Below are positions 52,301 to 59,275 of a stretch of DNA of 62,205 nucleotides, in pieces. The DNA is from a virus. A program made the position numbers and the translations under genes. The number at the start of each line of letters is the position of its first letter. The first letter of the stretch is position 1. The DNA is taken from IMG/VR virus record IMGVR_UViG_3300030108_000125, positions 1 to 62,205 of that record. One strand, written 5' to 3'. Under the pieces are notes generated by a model, which was not told where the DNA came from, did no database searches, and worked only from the letters and a program-made list of their open reading frames with translations.

Positions 52301-52824
52301 TTACCTGTTAAAAACGCGTTAGATGCAGCCTCAAAATTAAAACTACCATCAGCAGGATTAAACGAATGTATTAAAGTAGTAGAAAATTGCTCCGTGCCAC
52401 CAATAATTGCAGTAGATAGAGGAGAGGAAGCAACCGCTTCACCAAAATTTTGAGTTAACGCTGTGCTGGCTTGGTTACTAACTACCTCTCCAACTTTACC
52501 ACCTGCATACGTTAAAGCCATGCTTGTAATTATATCTTCTGCAGAGCCGCCTCTGTACGCGGTAGAAGCACCTTGATTAAGCGCTAAAGCTAGTGGCCCT
52601 CCAAACCCTGTCACTAGTAATGCTGCTGTACCAACTGTACCAAACGGGTCTTCTACAATAGCTGCGGCTATATCTTCTGCTGTAGCGTTAAAGTCTAATT
52701 CTAACGCTTCGCCTTCGTCGAACGGATTCAAATCAATAGTGTCATAATTACGAGTGGCATAGTACACTTCATGCTCAAGACCACCAAGTATATCTATATC
52801 ACTAAAATCTATGTTGCCGCACAT
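46327..52824 (-). CDS. Giant virion protein with lysozyme-like domain and repeats (2,165 residues)
   Basis: About residues 50-200 hold hydrophobic Ala/Gly segments. About 690-810 resemble the lambda R / GH104 transglycosylase: EVEGTSDAGGYDRLLG with candidate catalytic E696, STPAGKYQVVGRTLQGL and EKIGSYLIEQRG. A hydrophobic helical part follows, then about eight repeats of 42-43 residues (YVDPRQ ... AAFEAAGFTPTDEQVQQFVG), a seven-residue repeat run (TLGTTVGDL), an EF-hand/dockerin-like DVTGDGTVDELD and a short SRGGQVEDNNDMLLRI tail. It probably cuts peptidoglycan during DNA entry. Enzyme assignment is by motif only. Confidence 0.75.
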   Translation of the reverse strand: MCGNIDFSDIDILGGLEHEVYYATRNYDTIDLNPFDEGEALELDFNATAEDIAAAIVEDPFGTVGTAALLVTGFGGPLALALNQGASTAYRGGSAEDIITSMALTYAGGKVGEVVSNQASTALTQNFGEAVASSPLSTAIIGGTEQFSTTLIHSFNPADGSFNFEAASNAFLTGNLASGIGYTLGAIDDTLINTIGEDGAWTNLGAGIRDSATAGIVAAVQGGNITEDALRNLVSGYTNNIEILSDLQKSLGDTFGDDMVRVIGEGLNSSLNAAIEGGLEPTDAFFANLKTQADTQIRDFIDSSEGLALNDKLDTLFGNKGRATEAFETLQAARTNATNAANGYTAIYNEEDRLYQLYTEAVDTYNANKNQTNLDAVNAAGTAFTTYSNDNADAKAEFLSTYNEIAPTLPGLTSAYDTALKSMLTDIDDLGDEFPSVEEVHNETVATALALTNAITDQAGPKFDKAVYAAIHGLDSEDEVYEHYFRNQGLALDTDLKRALRDTHSNVLEQTLNANGVDYRFLNPEQIAAAIEYLEEEVPNFASLTGPDDLIRIGDNILREIETRASAINPDINNAIIDPDNYIFDEGVTLSDIAAGNAVTMPVRDQDGKFKLRWTDKTIADNTATSTQQTINRLMREEGQPAFAVINMNRDSLTDTYSRIADLIKLGYDITAVDDLGAGLREALMDNVKQRVSEVEGTSDAGGYDRLLGNQESNFGVTLTDMTVEEVLEFQKARGPGTYAAYSQDVNEDRGFLRDDGTGVISTPAGKYQVVGRTLQGLVDAGVVNLDDTYNEETQEKIGSYLIEQRGLFDSNISAEQFVENLGNEFEGIARFGYESADSGTSIAMREDVISSLGLNVPVIETENITYTFADLQRIRAEKDAHTPLIMSMNKEDGAAFDAQVGGNVYQNLTKLANMFGYVPAAGGEERFKEFEEMFSNVASVVTGAFGEVANVVSVALDYGGAEGASEFTKEMSQDLLSFSNSAKSDQWLAQGEENAQRYNNLIAEWEADNPGQELTNAQKGLLKTEAIFTNIQDAPVQWVAENIGGEIIQEFFTLGFGAAAKFGTSVFLRGAKKADITDMGDNLISTIENTAGVGGAVAADIGEAYFATVDGAYDQAYAVAINQGFTEEDADAYASELAIKNGTVAAVLTTVASGLGGAALAKSIFNPKNSEITNRAIDGLEVTFKEGVTEGFEEGFTSAHLASSLVQIDPNYDVAGDIVEAGILGTLIGGGTAGGIYTGDFLIDSLIQGNEDVRNALNSADPTVARDALVNLGLTDVDRLNTMLNTSYDEFIVTTDEVGQIIAEANPDFTADADTIASYVGERSEADTKAEIEQFVGDNYVTEEEVDTAATAAGITLTDEEKAQYVGQSANETSLTTFAEDVEAAKGEIVSFFEENNYDPTDAQVNNFLDGLTLTDARKEAISSYIDPRQITEAEARQFFSDLGYEPSEEEIESYVGQNTDDTVRGPRRTRKPFESYVRDNIATYVDPRQTTEAEVRAAFEAAGFTPTDEQVQQFVGQLDQTRQETAVGEFIDPLQTTRDEVVAAFDAAGFTATDEEIDSFVGQLNQADQELKISDYIDPLQTTKTEVEAAFAAAGYTPTEAEIERFVGQLEQTAQETAIGDYVDPRLATDAEIRAAFAAAGFTPTDEEVALFTGQFDQETQEAGVADYVDPRQVTTAEIRAAYEALGLVDVLQEDVDRFTGQRDEAAALEELRQYAPTATLNIVNQVIGSPAVEDDPNTTDIDESKEATGLYASVENSLAEAVGGLENISLEDVKDTVNNIVSNLATNTDVTNALATAISSLPEVPTTTDLQNAVTEAFAGLNDLSETDVTNILTTELGKLENLSSDEVQTIVDNTVGQKETLNEDGTVDQESTGLFGEIGGLAADIDTLGTAVGDLDTTVDTLGTTVGDLGTTVDTLGTTVGDLSTTVGDLGTTVGTLGTTVGDLETTLGADINAIAELIGKPAREVTQTDVDFVIDLVAQQNVSDELVLEYDVTGDGTVDELDVDLLQQTLTGEDTTLADTSVFTPATGLFAQQEQDTQTTQDLITDLATDINTEVQTQTQQQNVADLAELLAGARDARGTRVDVKTPQELADITPYDFQTIFRDQQQAGKFVGPYGDPRAAFGIPANISRPPLGRVSRFSRGGQVEDNNDMLLRILGELE
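46981..47160 (-). repeat. 21-bp tandem repeats encoding TTVGDL / TTVDTL heptads
   Basis: About eight 21-base units, such as CCTACCGTTGTACCTAGAT on the + strand, encode a seven-residue repeat of coiled-coil character. The number of units can change by slippage and would alter the length of the rod. Confidence 0.85.
47760..48560 (-). repeat. Tandem protein repeats of about 43 residues
   Basis: Within the giant 2,165-residue protein, units with the core DPRQTTEAEVRAAFEAAGF and then TPTDEQVQQFVGQ recur about every 128-129 bases. Six are clear here; two or three more divergent units extend to about 48.9 kb. Each looks like a small helical domain. Confidence 0.75.
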
Positions 52825-53247
52825 CTATCTACCCTCTTGGACGTTTACGGTAACAAATAACAAACCTGTGTCTTTAACTTTTCGTATCTCCATAGGATAT
52901 CGTCTACCAATAATTGGTGCGACAGGCATTAAATTTTCATTTTCAGCCGTAAATTTTAACACAGCTACCTTTCTTTGTTTTATTTTAGCTAAATAATCTA
53001 ACATGTTTTTTAACATATTTTTGGGGGTATCTGCATTATACATTACTACAAAAGCTACAAGCATGCCTTTTTTATTTTTTCTAACAGGTATAGTTATAAA
53101 AACAGTATTTCCAAACTGATCTATTACTGCGTTTTTATTGTCACTTAATATAGAAGCTGTTTGTAATTGCGCCCCCATACTTTGATTAGGATTACCCATA
53201 CTCTCAATGCCCTTAGCAATGACAGTGGGTATGTCCATCTGTCCCAT
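52825..53247 (-). CDS. Hypothetical structural-module protein (140 residues)
   Basis: An alpha/beta protein: MGQMDIPTVIAKGIESMGNP, then GNTVFITIPVRKNKKGMLVA, and EIRKVKDTGLLFVTVNVQEG. It abuts the giant gene and overlaps the next upstream gene by one base. No domain recognised; probably a minor virion or assembly factor. Confidence 0.55.
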   Translation of the reverse strand: MGQMDIPTVIAKGIESMGNPNQSMGAQLQTASILSDNKNAVIDQFGNTVFITIPVRKNKKGMLVAFVVMYNADTPKNMLKNMLDYLAKIKQRKVAVLKFTAENENLMPVAPIIGRRYPMEIRKVKDTGLLFVTVNVQEGR

Positions 53248-53567
53248 TATGTGACCTCAAGAATACTTGCTACTACGTGTAACCTATTAGCAGTAGCGGC
53301 GGTAACCTTTAGTATTTCTTCGGCTTGTACAATTAGTGGTGCCGATAGAAGCTCTAACGTGTTATTAGCAGACACAGCTTTAGTCTTAAATAAACTAAAT
53401 ACATCTGACCCGCTGGTAATCGTCAGGGTAATCGTGTCGGCGTTGCCACTATCTTCAGAAACAAGAATAGATTTGACAATGCCAGTTGTAGACGCAGCAC
53501 AGGTGTAAAGCGTGGTTATGTTAGTAGTGGTTAGGTCCACCTTTGCGTTTACATATGTGTTTGCCAT
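53247..53567 (-). CDS. Small beta-rich virion protein (106 residues)
   Basis: From the ATG at 53567, MANTYVNAKVDLTTTNITTL begins a Thr/Ser-rich beta protein with ADTITLTITSGSDVF. The start overlaps the previous stop by one base, so 53567 is favoured over 53582. The family is common in marine phage tail modules; function unknown. Confidence 0.65.
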   Translation of the reverse strand: MANTYVNAKVDLTTTNITTLYTCAASTTGIVKSILVSEDSGNADTITLTITSGSDVFSLFKTKAVSANNTLELLSAPLIVQAEEILKVTAATANRLHVVASILEVT

Positions 53568-53755
53568 TAACTTAAAAACCACCCTATTGCATCGGTTTGA
53601 TTTGCCAGTGATCTATCACGTAACGTATTATCGACTTGAGTAAAATACAGGCGAAGCACTTTATTAAACTGCTCAAACTCAAATGCAGAATACTCTTCAG
53701 GTGGGTATGGCAGGGCAGGAGCCACAAATCCTACGGTATAATCGTTACTAGCCAT
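53567..53755 (-). CDS. Small protein (62 residues) after the tail-stabilisation gene
   Basis: MASNDYTVGFVAPALPYPPE and a helical FEQFNKVLRLYFTQVDN stretch. It overlaps both neighbours by one base. Short proteins with this PPxEYSxxEFEQFNxVLRxYF pattern are usual next to marine phage tail genes. Function unknown. Confidence 0.65.
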   Translation of the reverse strand: MASNDYTVGFVAPALPYPPEEYSAFEFEQFNKVLRLYFTQVDNTLRDRSLANQTDAIGWFLS

Positions 53756-55899
53756 TACCGTCTCCCGTCTGGACGCATATCAAGGCGTGGTGCGCCTAGC
53801 TGCCACTGTACTCCTGTGGTGCTGGAATCTACCTTCAAAGACATTTGTCTGCCTCTAACCCTAGTGTGTATTTGTTCTGTGTACACGTCTACAGGTGAAC
53901 TTGCTGACCGTACAACTGTACCTGAGTTTACACCGCTTTCTGATGCGGGGCTGTTTCTGCCAGAGCCTGATGAGTTAAGAGGAAACAACGTCATGGTTAT
54001 TGTAGGTGTGTCACCTGTAGACCCCTCAAAAGACACATCAGGAAACATCCTAGACACAAGAGCAAACTGATGTCCGTCCTCTAAGTCAAACTGTGCAGAT
54101 GTAATAGATGCAGTAATAGCTGCAGGTGTTCCTGTCTCGTTATCGTCAATACCGTTTTCATGGTCCACAAGCACAGAGTTATACGTGGCTGCAAGAGGAA
54201 AACTTCTAAGACCGGAATCTAGCCATGCAGTGCGTGCCATGTTTCCATAGTACCAGATATCTTCTAGGTAATTGTATATAACATACCGATCTATGTTAGA
54301 TGAAGCCGCAGAGCAGTAGAACCACCATACTTCATGGAACGCTTCGTTACTGCCACCAAACACCTGTACATACTGCAGGTCATTAAAGTCTGTAAATATG
54401 TACTTTCTAAGATCACAACGCAGTGGCTGCACCCGACCATCGTATTTGTAAAACTTATCCTTGCCCATCCAGTACGAAACACCATTAGCGTAGGCCACAG
54501 CATTCTGAGACGCGATAGAAGTCTGTTCACCCACAATCGTAGCACCCCATACACCAGACCCTGCACCCACATACTGCAGAGAATAAAGTGAAGAATCGGT
54601 CCAAACCAAAACTTCTTGTCGTGCCTGTTGTGCAGCTACAATTTCCGTACCCCGTGACAAACGAAGACTACCTGCCTGTGTAGTTGCAGTGGGTGTCCAA
54701 TTTACCGCGCTTTCTTGGTCAGACCACCGGATCAACATAGGGTCTTTGGACGAACTACCTAATATGTTAGTACCAAAACAGAACACAAATCTGTTAATGT
54801 CTGATACAAGAACGTTGTTAACAACTGTTGGCACATTAGAGGCACCAGCTAATGAAGTAAGTTCTACTGCACGTGTAGCAAGGTCGCCACTGGCTGCAGA
54901 CGCATCCCAATAATATAAACGTCCGTTACGGTGCGCGAATATTAAGTCTTCACCAAAGTTTTGCTGTGACCATACACGCAACGCTTCTGTATCAGACTCG
55001 CCCTGACCCCAAGCACCTGATCCCCAACCACTAGCACCCCAGCCAACAAGTGGGTTAGCAGAAGATGCACCTGAGTTTATTTGATATGTGCCAACAACAG
55101 AGCTACCACCGTTTCCTGAGTCCGAACTAGTGCCAGCAACACTAGTATACGATGCGTTTGTTATAGTTTCTACGCTAAAGCTTTTACCTAATATAATGTA
55201 GTTGTTTGCATCTACGACTTCTTCTATTTGGTATTCTTGGTTGAGTATACTGGCAACTAGATTGCCACCAAGAGATACTGCATCACTAAACGTAACAAAG
55301 TCATTTTTCTTGGCTCCATGACTGTTGTCGGTCACTGTAATGCTAAAACAATTTACAGCTACCCCATCACTGTGCGATGCTGCTGTAGATGCTGTAGATG
55401 TACCCGCAACCAAGGAAGAAGCACCTCTAGTACAACCTGTTAATGTATTACTGCTAATAGCTGAGTAATCTATAACTTCACTATCTATGATAATCTTCCC
55501 TGCTTGAGGAAATCCAGTAGTGTCAGCCAGTGTTATAGTTGTAATGGAAGCGTTTATTGCACCATTCAAAGTAGAAGCCACTGCACTAAATGTAACATCG
55601 CCTGCACTAGTGGTTTCTCGTAGCGGCGTTATATCGTTAAACCCACCACCATTTTCTATGTAAAACTTTAAGTGTGTGCCAACACCCACTAGGTTCTGAC
55701 TGCCCAGTGTAATCCAGTTAAGAAGTGACCGCGCAAGTCCGAGGAATGTAGCCTCTGATATACGTGTCCAACCACCGATCTTTTCAGGTGAGCCTTGCCT
55801 AAATCTTATGTTATCAGACTCAAACCAACCACCCTCGTTAGTATAACGAGTGTTTTCTCTATTTACACCAGATTTAAAAACTACCTTTTTTAGGGGCAT
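53755..55899 (-). CDS. Tail tubular / DNA-stabilisation protein (714 residues)
   Basis: The N-terminus MPLKKVVFKSGVNRENTRYT and GGWFESDNIRFRQGSPEKIG, followed by RSLLNWITLGSQNLVGVGTH, is the signature of a large marine phage tail family comparable to T7 tail tubular protein B and P22 gp10. The rest is beta-propeller-like (VWSQQNFGEDLIFAHRNGRL; MGKDKFYKYDGRVQPL). It should close the tail below the connector. Length is normal for the family. Confidence 0.78.
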   Translation of the reverse strand: MPLKKVVFKSGVNRENTRYTNEGGWFESDNIRFRQGSPEKIGGWTRISEATFLGLARSLLNWITLGSQNLVGVGTHLKFYIENGGGFNDITPLRETTSAGDVTFSAVASTLNGAINASITTITLADTTGFPQAGKIIIDSEVIDYSAISSNTLTGCTRGASSLVAGTSTASTAASHSDGVAVNCFSITVTDNSHGAKKNDFVTFSDAVSLGGNLVASILNQEYQIEEVVDANNYIILGKSFSVETITNASYTSVAGTSSDSGNGGSSVVGTYQINSGASSANPLVGWGASGWGSGAWGQGESDTEALRVWSQQNFGEDLIFAHRNGRLYYWDASAASGDLATRAVELTSLAGASNVPTVVNNVLVSDINRFVFCFGTNILGSSSKDPMLIRWSDQESAVNWTPTATTQAGSLRLSRGTEIVAAQQARQEVLVWTDSSLYSLQYVGAGSGVWGATIVGEQTSIASQNAVAYANGVSYWMGKDKFYKYDGRVQPLRCDLRKYIFTDFNDLQYVQVFGGSNEAFHEVWWFYCSAASSNIDRYVIYNYLEDIWYYGNMARTAWLDSGLRSFPLAATYNSVLVDHENGIDDNETGTPAAITASITSAQFDLEDGHQFALVSRMFPDVSFEGSTGDTPTITMTLFPLNSSGSGRNSPASESGVNSGTVVRSASSPVDVYTEQIHTRVRGRQMSLKVDSSTTGVQWQLGAPRLDMRPDGRR

Positions 55900-55901
55900 G
55901 A

Positions 55902-56354
55902 CTAATCCATAAGTTCAAAGTGAGGTCCATCTATAAAAGGTCTACGACCTTGTGATCTGCGAAGATCGACATAAGAGTTCATAGCATTTTCCATTGTGTC
56001 GTTCCAAGTGCGAATGTCATCAATGTGCCATGCTGCACCCCAGCGCACAGGGCAGCCTACTACAGAAGCAGCTTCTTTAATGGCGTCCGCAAGATCATCG
56101 TACAGATTTAACTCCCAACTTGCACGTCCATTTACATACGCCATAATGTCTATGGCTTTACCTACAAGATGTTTAGACTTCATTGTTTGACTAGCGCCCT
56201 TGGCTACCAACTCTTTTTGTTGGGCCTCAGTTCTCATGCCTTGGATCACGCCAAAATCAGTTTTAGTCAATGTAATAGCTTGTTTGGCTACGGCTTGCAG
56301 CCTTTCATCAACACCTTCTAACCTATCAAGGCTACGTCTACTTAATTTAAACAT
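55902..56354 (-). CDS. Endolysin, M15-type L-alanyl-D-glutamate peptidase
   Basis: A 150-residue zinc peptidase that cleaves the peptide stem of peptidoglycan, like T5 endolysin. Zinc ligands: H62 and D69 in SKHLVGKAIDI and H110 in GAAWHIDDIR. FGVIQGMRTEAQQKELVAKG is also typical. The ATG at 56354 is favoured, with GGAG nine bases upstream; the starts at 56363 and 56369 are too near. No signal peptide, so release depends on a holin (candidates at 56867 and 57561). Confidence 0.88.
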   Translation of the reverse strand: MFKLSRRSLDRLEGVDERLQAVAKQAITLTKTDFGVIQGMRTEAQQKELVAKGASQTMKSKHLVGKAIDIMAYVNGRASWELNLYDDLADAIKEAASVVGCPVRWGAAWHIDDIRTWNDTMENAMNSYVDLRRSQGRRPFIDGPHFELMD

Positions 56355-56544
56355 CTGTTCCATCTCCAAAAAGTTTTACACACCGCCAAGAAACAATATT
56401 ATAATTTGGATAACGTTGCCTCACAATATTTACCCCATAAGCACTTATAGACAATTCACACATTTCCTTGTTTGGAAACACGGGACTGCCTATGGACATA
56501 CAATTTCCTTCTGTACATACTAAAAAGATTGCAGCCCATATCAC
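56347..56544 (-). CDS. Small Cys-containing secreted or anchored protein (65 residues)
   Basis: MIWAAIFLVCTEGNCMSIGS begins with a hydrophobic stretch that may serve as a signal; a lipoprotein-like Cys is not clear. Three further Cys could form bonds outside the cytoplasm. It overlaps the endolysin start by eight bases and could be a spanin-like lysis partner. It has the same layout as the early gene 23995-24264. Confidence 0.55.
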   Translation of the reverse strand: MIWAAIFLVCTEGNCMSIGSPVFPNKEMCELSISAYGVNIVRQRYPNYNIVSWRCVKLFGDGTDV

Positions 56545-56867
56545 TTTTTCTTCGCCATACCCGTAAACGTTTCTCTTGGTAAAGCATAATCCTTCATTAT
56601 TCTCCGAACCTCTGGCTCAGAAATATTTAAAGCAATAGAAATATTGCACACATCCATACCATTACGTGCCAGTCGATCAAGTTTTCTTCCAAAATTAGTA
56701 AGGGGACGATCCTTTGGCAAAACAGAAGAAAACTTCTTTTTCTTCTCATCCTCTTTTAATCTTAATCTAGGATCAATCGCCGCATCTCTTTTACGTTGTG
56801 CGTCCCATGCCTTCCGATACAAATCTTCGTATTCGATGCGTTTTGCCTCTTTTAAACAAGCGTCCAT
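56541..56867 (-). CDS. Hypothetical basic protein with HTH-like C-terminus
   Basis: A 108-residue protein, coil-like at first (EAKRIEYEDLYRKAWDAQRK), with a C-terminal NGMDVCNISIALNISEPEVR, which resembles a helix-turn-helix. It lies between holin and endolysin genes, overlapping both neighbours slightly. A late regulator is possible. Confidence 0.55.
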   Translation of the reverse strand: MDACLKEAKRIEYEDLYRKAWDAQRKRDAAIDPRLRLKEDEKKKKFSSVLPKDRPLTNFGRKLDRLARNGMDVCNISIALNISEPEVRRIMKDYALPRETFTGMAKKK

Positions 56868-57325
56868 TATGGTTTTACTTTCATGTATTTGCTGACTGCG
56901 CGGTTCCCAAACCAGAACGACATAATAGCAGCAAACAATCCTGCCGTTGCGTCATCCCATATTAAACTAAGAGCGCGGCCCAAGTCGTGTCCGACATTAA
57001 GCAAAGCTAATAACGCTGTTACTTTAATGGCAACGAAAAGGCCAAAAAAACAATAAGTAATGACAGGGCGGACAGAACCTCGAAGTGCGTTAATAAAACC
57101 TCCCGCATCAATTGAATCATGCCTATACAGCCCCTCTGTTTCTTTTATGTCAGCCTCTTTGTCCATAATGCTAAGTTTTAATTCAGCACGTTTGGACATC
57201 AGGTCCATTTCAAGCTGTGCTCTTTCAAGCTCGTGTTTATGTTCTTGGTTTGCTTTAAAATAGTTAAGGACTTCGGGTAAGAAAGAAGTACCGAAGCCAA
57301 GCAAACTACCTAATAGTGTAATCAT
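56867..57325 (-). CDS. Holin of the 3TM (GTA-like) family
   Basis: A 152-residue protein. It begins MITLLGSLLGFGTSFLPEVL (first membrane segment), then a charged coil (HELERAQLEMDLMSKRAELK), then FINALRGSVRPVITYCFFGL with two more hydrophobic segments to ATAGLFAAIMSFWFGNRAVS. This is the pattern of the three-segment holin family related to gene transfer agent holins. It makes the membrane hole that frees the endolysin. Adjacent to the lysis cluster. Confidence 0.82.
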   Translation of the reverse strand: MITLLGSLLGFGTSFLPEVLNYFKANQEHKHELERAQLEMDLMSKRAELKLSIMDKEADIKETEGLYRHDSIDAGGFINALRGSVRPVITYCFFGLFVAIKVTALLALLNVGHDLGRALSLIWDDATAGLFAAIMSFWFGNRAVSKYMKVKP

Positions 57326-57564
57326 TTCTTTTTCCTTTTAGTCCCAGAACTTGGTTTCTTTCGGGAAGAACTTTGGTTCGCAGTGCGCTTTGATTTTGCT
57401 GCTGCGGTAGTAGTTGTTTTTGTAGGTGTAGATGTGGCCTGTTTTTTCAACTTCTCTTGCAAAGTAGGCACATCTATGGATGTCTCTGAACGCCGCCACG
57501 CCCCCAATGTCCAACTCTTTATTGTCGATATACACGACCAACAAAAATCCAAGAACCATTTCAT
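57322..57564 (-). CDS. Small protein with hydrophobic start and Lys/Thr-rich tail (80 residues)
   Basis: MKWFLDFCWSCISTIKSWTL may insert in or lie on the membrane; the rest is disordered, Thr/Lys/Ser-rich and ends in RKKK. It overlaps the holin start by four bases. Possibly a lysis accessory; function unknown. Confidence 0.55.
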   Translation of the reverse strand: MKWFLDFCWSCISTIKSWTLGAWRRSETSIDVPTLQEKLKKQATSTPTKTTTTAAAKSKRTANQSSSRKKPSSGTKRKKK

Positions 57565-57761
57565 TTTTCTGAACCTAGCCAGACTGCTATCGTCCCTGTC
57601 ATAGCCCCGCTAACCACTGAAATCATAGCAGATTGCTGTGTTGACAAGTCATCAAGGCTCATCCCCCAATTTATAACTTTGATGTACATAATCGTCATCA
57701 CAAGCATCATTAGTCGGGGCATCAATTTATATTGGAGTATTTTTTCAAAAGTGTTTGTCAC
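57561..57761 (-). CDS. Two-segment membrane protein, possible second holin
   Basis: A 66-residue protein with hydrophobic helices at about 13-32 (LMPRLMMLVMTIMYIKVINW) and 42-62 (QSAMISVVSGAMTGTIAVWL), the size of a class II holin or antiholin. It overlaps the next gene by four bases and lies in the lysis cluster. Confidence 0.65.
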   Translation of the reverse strand: MTNTFEKILQYKLMPRLMMLVMTIMYIKVINWGMSLDDLSTQQSAMISVVSGAMTGTIAVWLGSEK

Positions 57762-57762
57762 A

Positions 57763-57999
57763 TTACACCTCTATATCGACACTAGAACCCTGTGGTTGTT
57801 CTATAGCCTTTCTTTCGCCTAACCTATCATAACTATGGGCTAAAGCAACCTGTTGCTGTTCTACGGCTTTTTGCTGCTTATGGACGCGCTGGTGCTCACG
57901 TTGAATATTTTGTTGTGCTTGTTGGCTCTCAATACTACGTTGAGTTTTTTGAACCTCTGATAACACAGAAAACTCAGACTTTCCTACCATACTAACCAT
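57763..57999 (-). CDS. Gln-rich coiled-coil protein (78 residues)
   Basis: A hydrophilic coil with the Gln-rich stretch QQNIQREHQRVHKQQKAVEQ. It overlaps the upstream membrane gene by eight bases. It may bind the cytosolic parts of the membrane proteins in this cluster. Function unknown. Confidence 0.55.
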   Translation of the reverse strand: MVSMVGKSEFSVLSEVQKTQRSIESQQAQQNIQREHQRVHKQQKAVEQQQVALAHSYDRLGERKAIEQPQGSSVDIEV

Positions 58000-58468
58000 T
58001 TGCTGTCCTCATCAACCAAACAAAGACAAATAACCCTCCAACCAAAACCAAAAATAAAACAATACCTGCTACCCACTCAGTAATAGCTTGTTTTATTTCC
58101 ATACGTCTAAATTCATGCTCTCGTTTTTTCTTGCGTATTTCAGCCTCTATTCGTAGAAACTCTTGCCAGTGAGACGGACCAAGGATTGCTGGGTGCGATA
58201 TTATTTCACGTAACTCATCGCGCATTTGTTTTGCCTTTTTGCGAGCTAAAAAAACTTCCATAGCTTGCGCTTGTACACCGCCCCCGAGAGCTTTGTACCA
58301 AGGCGGTCTTTCAATCATCTTTTCTGCTTGGTCGATGTCAGCCATGCAGCCAGCCCACTGCTGTAACTGTTGGCCCATGTCTTGAAGGTCACGTCCAACT
58401 TGAACGCCCTTTTTCATAAAGTTAAAAGCTGCGGTAGCGCCCGCTATAGCGGTCATAGGGTCTATCAT
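57992..58468 (-). CDS. Helical protein with C-terminal membrane anchor (158 residues)
   Basis: A mostly helical cytosolic part (IEAEIRKKKREHEFRRMEIK) followed by a C-terminal membrane segment (AGIVLFLVLVGGLFVFVWL). A tail-anchored topology with a charged coil suggests a spanin or holin regulator, but no family is recognised. Confidence 0.6.
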   Translation of the reverse strand: MIDPMTAIAGATAAFNFMKKGVQVGRDLQDMGQQLQQWAGCMADIDQAEKMIERPPWYKALGGGVQAQAMEVFLARKKAKQMRDELREIISHPAILGPSHWQEFLRIEAEIRKKKREHEFRRMEIKQAITEWVAGIVLFLVLVGGLFVFVWLMRTANG

Positions 58469-58477
58469 AGATCATGC

Positions 58478-58711
58478 CTACCGTTCCATTAAACGATCTA
58501 TTTTTTCTTCTAGCCTGTCAAACCTATCCATAACACGATCCATAACCGTATTATTTTCTACTTTACTAACATACTCTTTTGCTAATTCTTCACGTGTTTT
58601 ATTAAGTAAAATACGGACGCGCCCAAGTTCGTCGTGTTGGCTTTTTAACCACCAACCTAGACCACCTATTGCGGCGGTCAGTCCCACGTTTATGAGCGCG
58701 TCCATTTCCAT
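58478..58711 (-). CDS. Membrane-anchored coiled-coil protein (77 residues)
   Basis: An N-terminal membrane segment (INVGLTAAIGGLGWWLKSQ) is followed by a coil ending in VMDRFDRLEEKIDRLMER. This N-anchor and coil layout resembles inner-membrane spanins, though it is short. It overlaps the next gene by one base. Confidence 0.6.
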   Translation of the reverse strand: MEMDALINVGLTAAIGGLGWWLKSQHDELGRVRILLNKTREELAKEYVSKVENNTVMDRVMDRFDRLEEKIDRLMER

Positions 58712-58935
58712 TATTCTGCTGCTATATCCTCTGGTGGTTCTTCTAAAGTCTTTGTCAACATTTCCATAAAGGCTTGCTTGCCTACCTGTAATTGGTCAAG
58801 GTTAAACTGCGTAGAACTGATCTTACGATCTAAATCAGTAATGTGGTTAATCATTACCTTCTGTTGATCTGTTAGTTGGTCTTCAGTATATTCTTTGTCG
58901 TTAATCGTGATGGATTTTGTTTGTTTCTCAGCCAT
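58711..58935 (-). CDS. Small coiled-coil protein (DUF6447-like)
   Basis: A 74-residue protein: ITINDKEYTEDQLTDQQKVM, then a helical DLDRKISSTQFNLDQLQVGK. The IxINDKEYxxDxLxDxQK opening is typical of DUF6447-type small phage proteins found behind fibre genes. A GGAGA site precedes its ATG. Function unknown. Confidence 0.68.
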   Translation of the reverse strand: MAEKQTKSITINDKEYTEDQLTDQQKVMINHITDLDRKISSTQFNLDQLQVGKQAFMEMLTKTLEEPPEDIAAE

Positions 58936-58958
58936 CGTGATCTCCTTCTAGGTTAAAA

Positions 58959-59273
58959 TTAAGCGGCCCAAGGTCGTCCGCTCATGGTGGGTGGGTTTTT
59001 AAGATTATCTATGCCTTTCTTTAGATTTGCTTCCGTCACGTCTTTGTCTACCTGCGCTTGCACCCAAGCAATGCAGTTAGCTTCTGTAACACTCTCGTAA
59101 GCAGTGAAGTTACTGTCTGATGGATCAGGTGTGTGGCTAGTCGTGCCATAGCTGCTTACAGAGTGATCGCCATCTTTTGCGACGCATCGCCAGTGCAGCC
59201 TTTGTATACCTTTGCTTCCACTTGCGGTTTCATATTCGGTATTACTTACTGTCCATGTGTATTCGATTGCCAT
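58959..59273 (-). CDS. Small protein next to the fibre gene (DUF7936-like)
   Basis: A 104-residue protein beginning MAIEYTWTVSNTEYETASGS with a strand-rich centre and a C-terminal helical VQAQVDKDVTEANLKKGIDN. Such proteins commonly follow S74-type fibre genes in marine phages and may be fibre-assembly factors. The stop and start are two bases from the fibre gene's end. Confidence 0.65.
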   Translation of the reverse strand: MAIEYTWTVSNTEYETASGSKGIQRLHWRCVAKDGDHSVSSYGTTSHTPDPSDSNFTAYESVTEANCIAWVQAQVDKDVTEANLKKGIDNLKNPPTMSGRPWAA

Positions 59274-59275
59274 TT

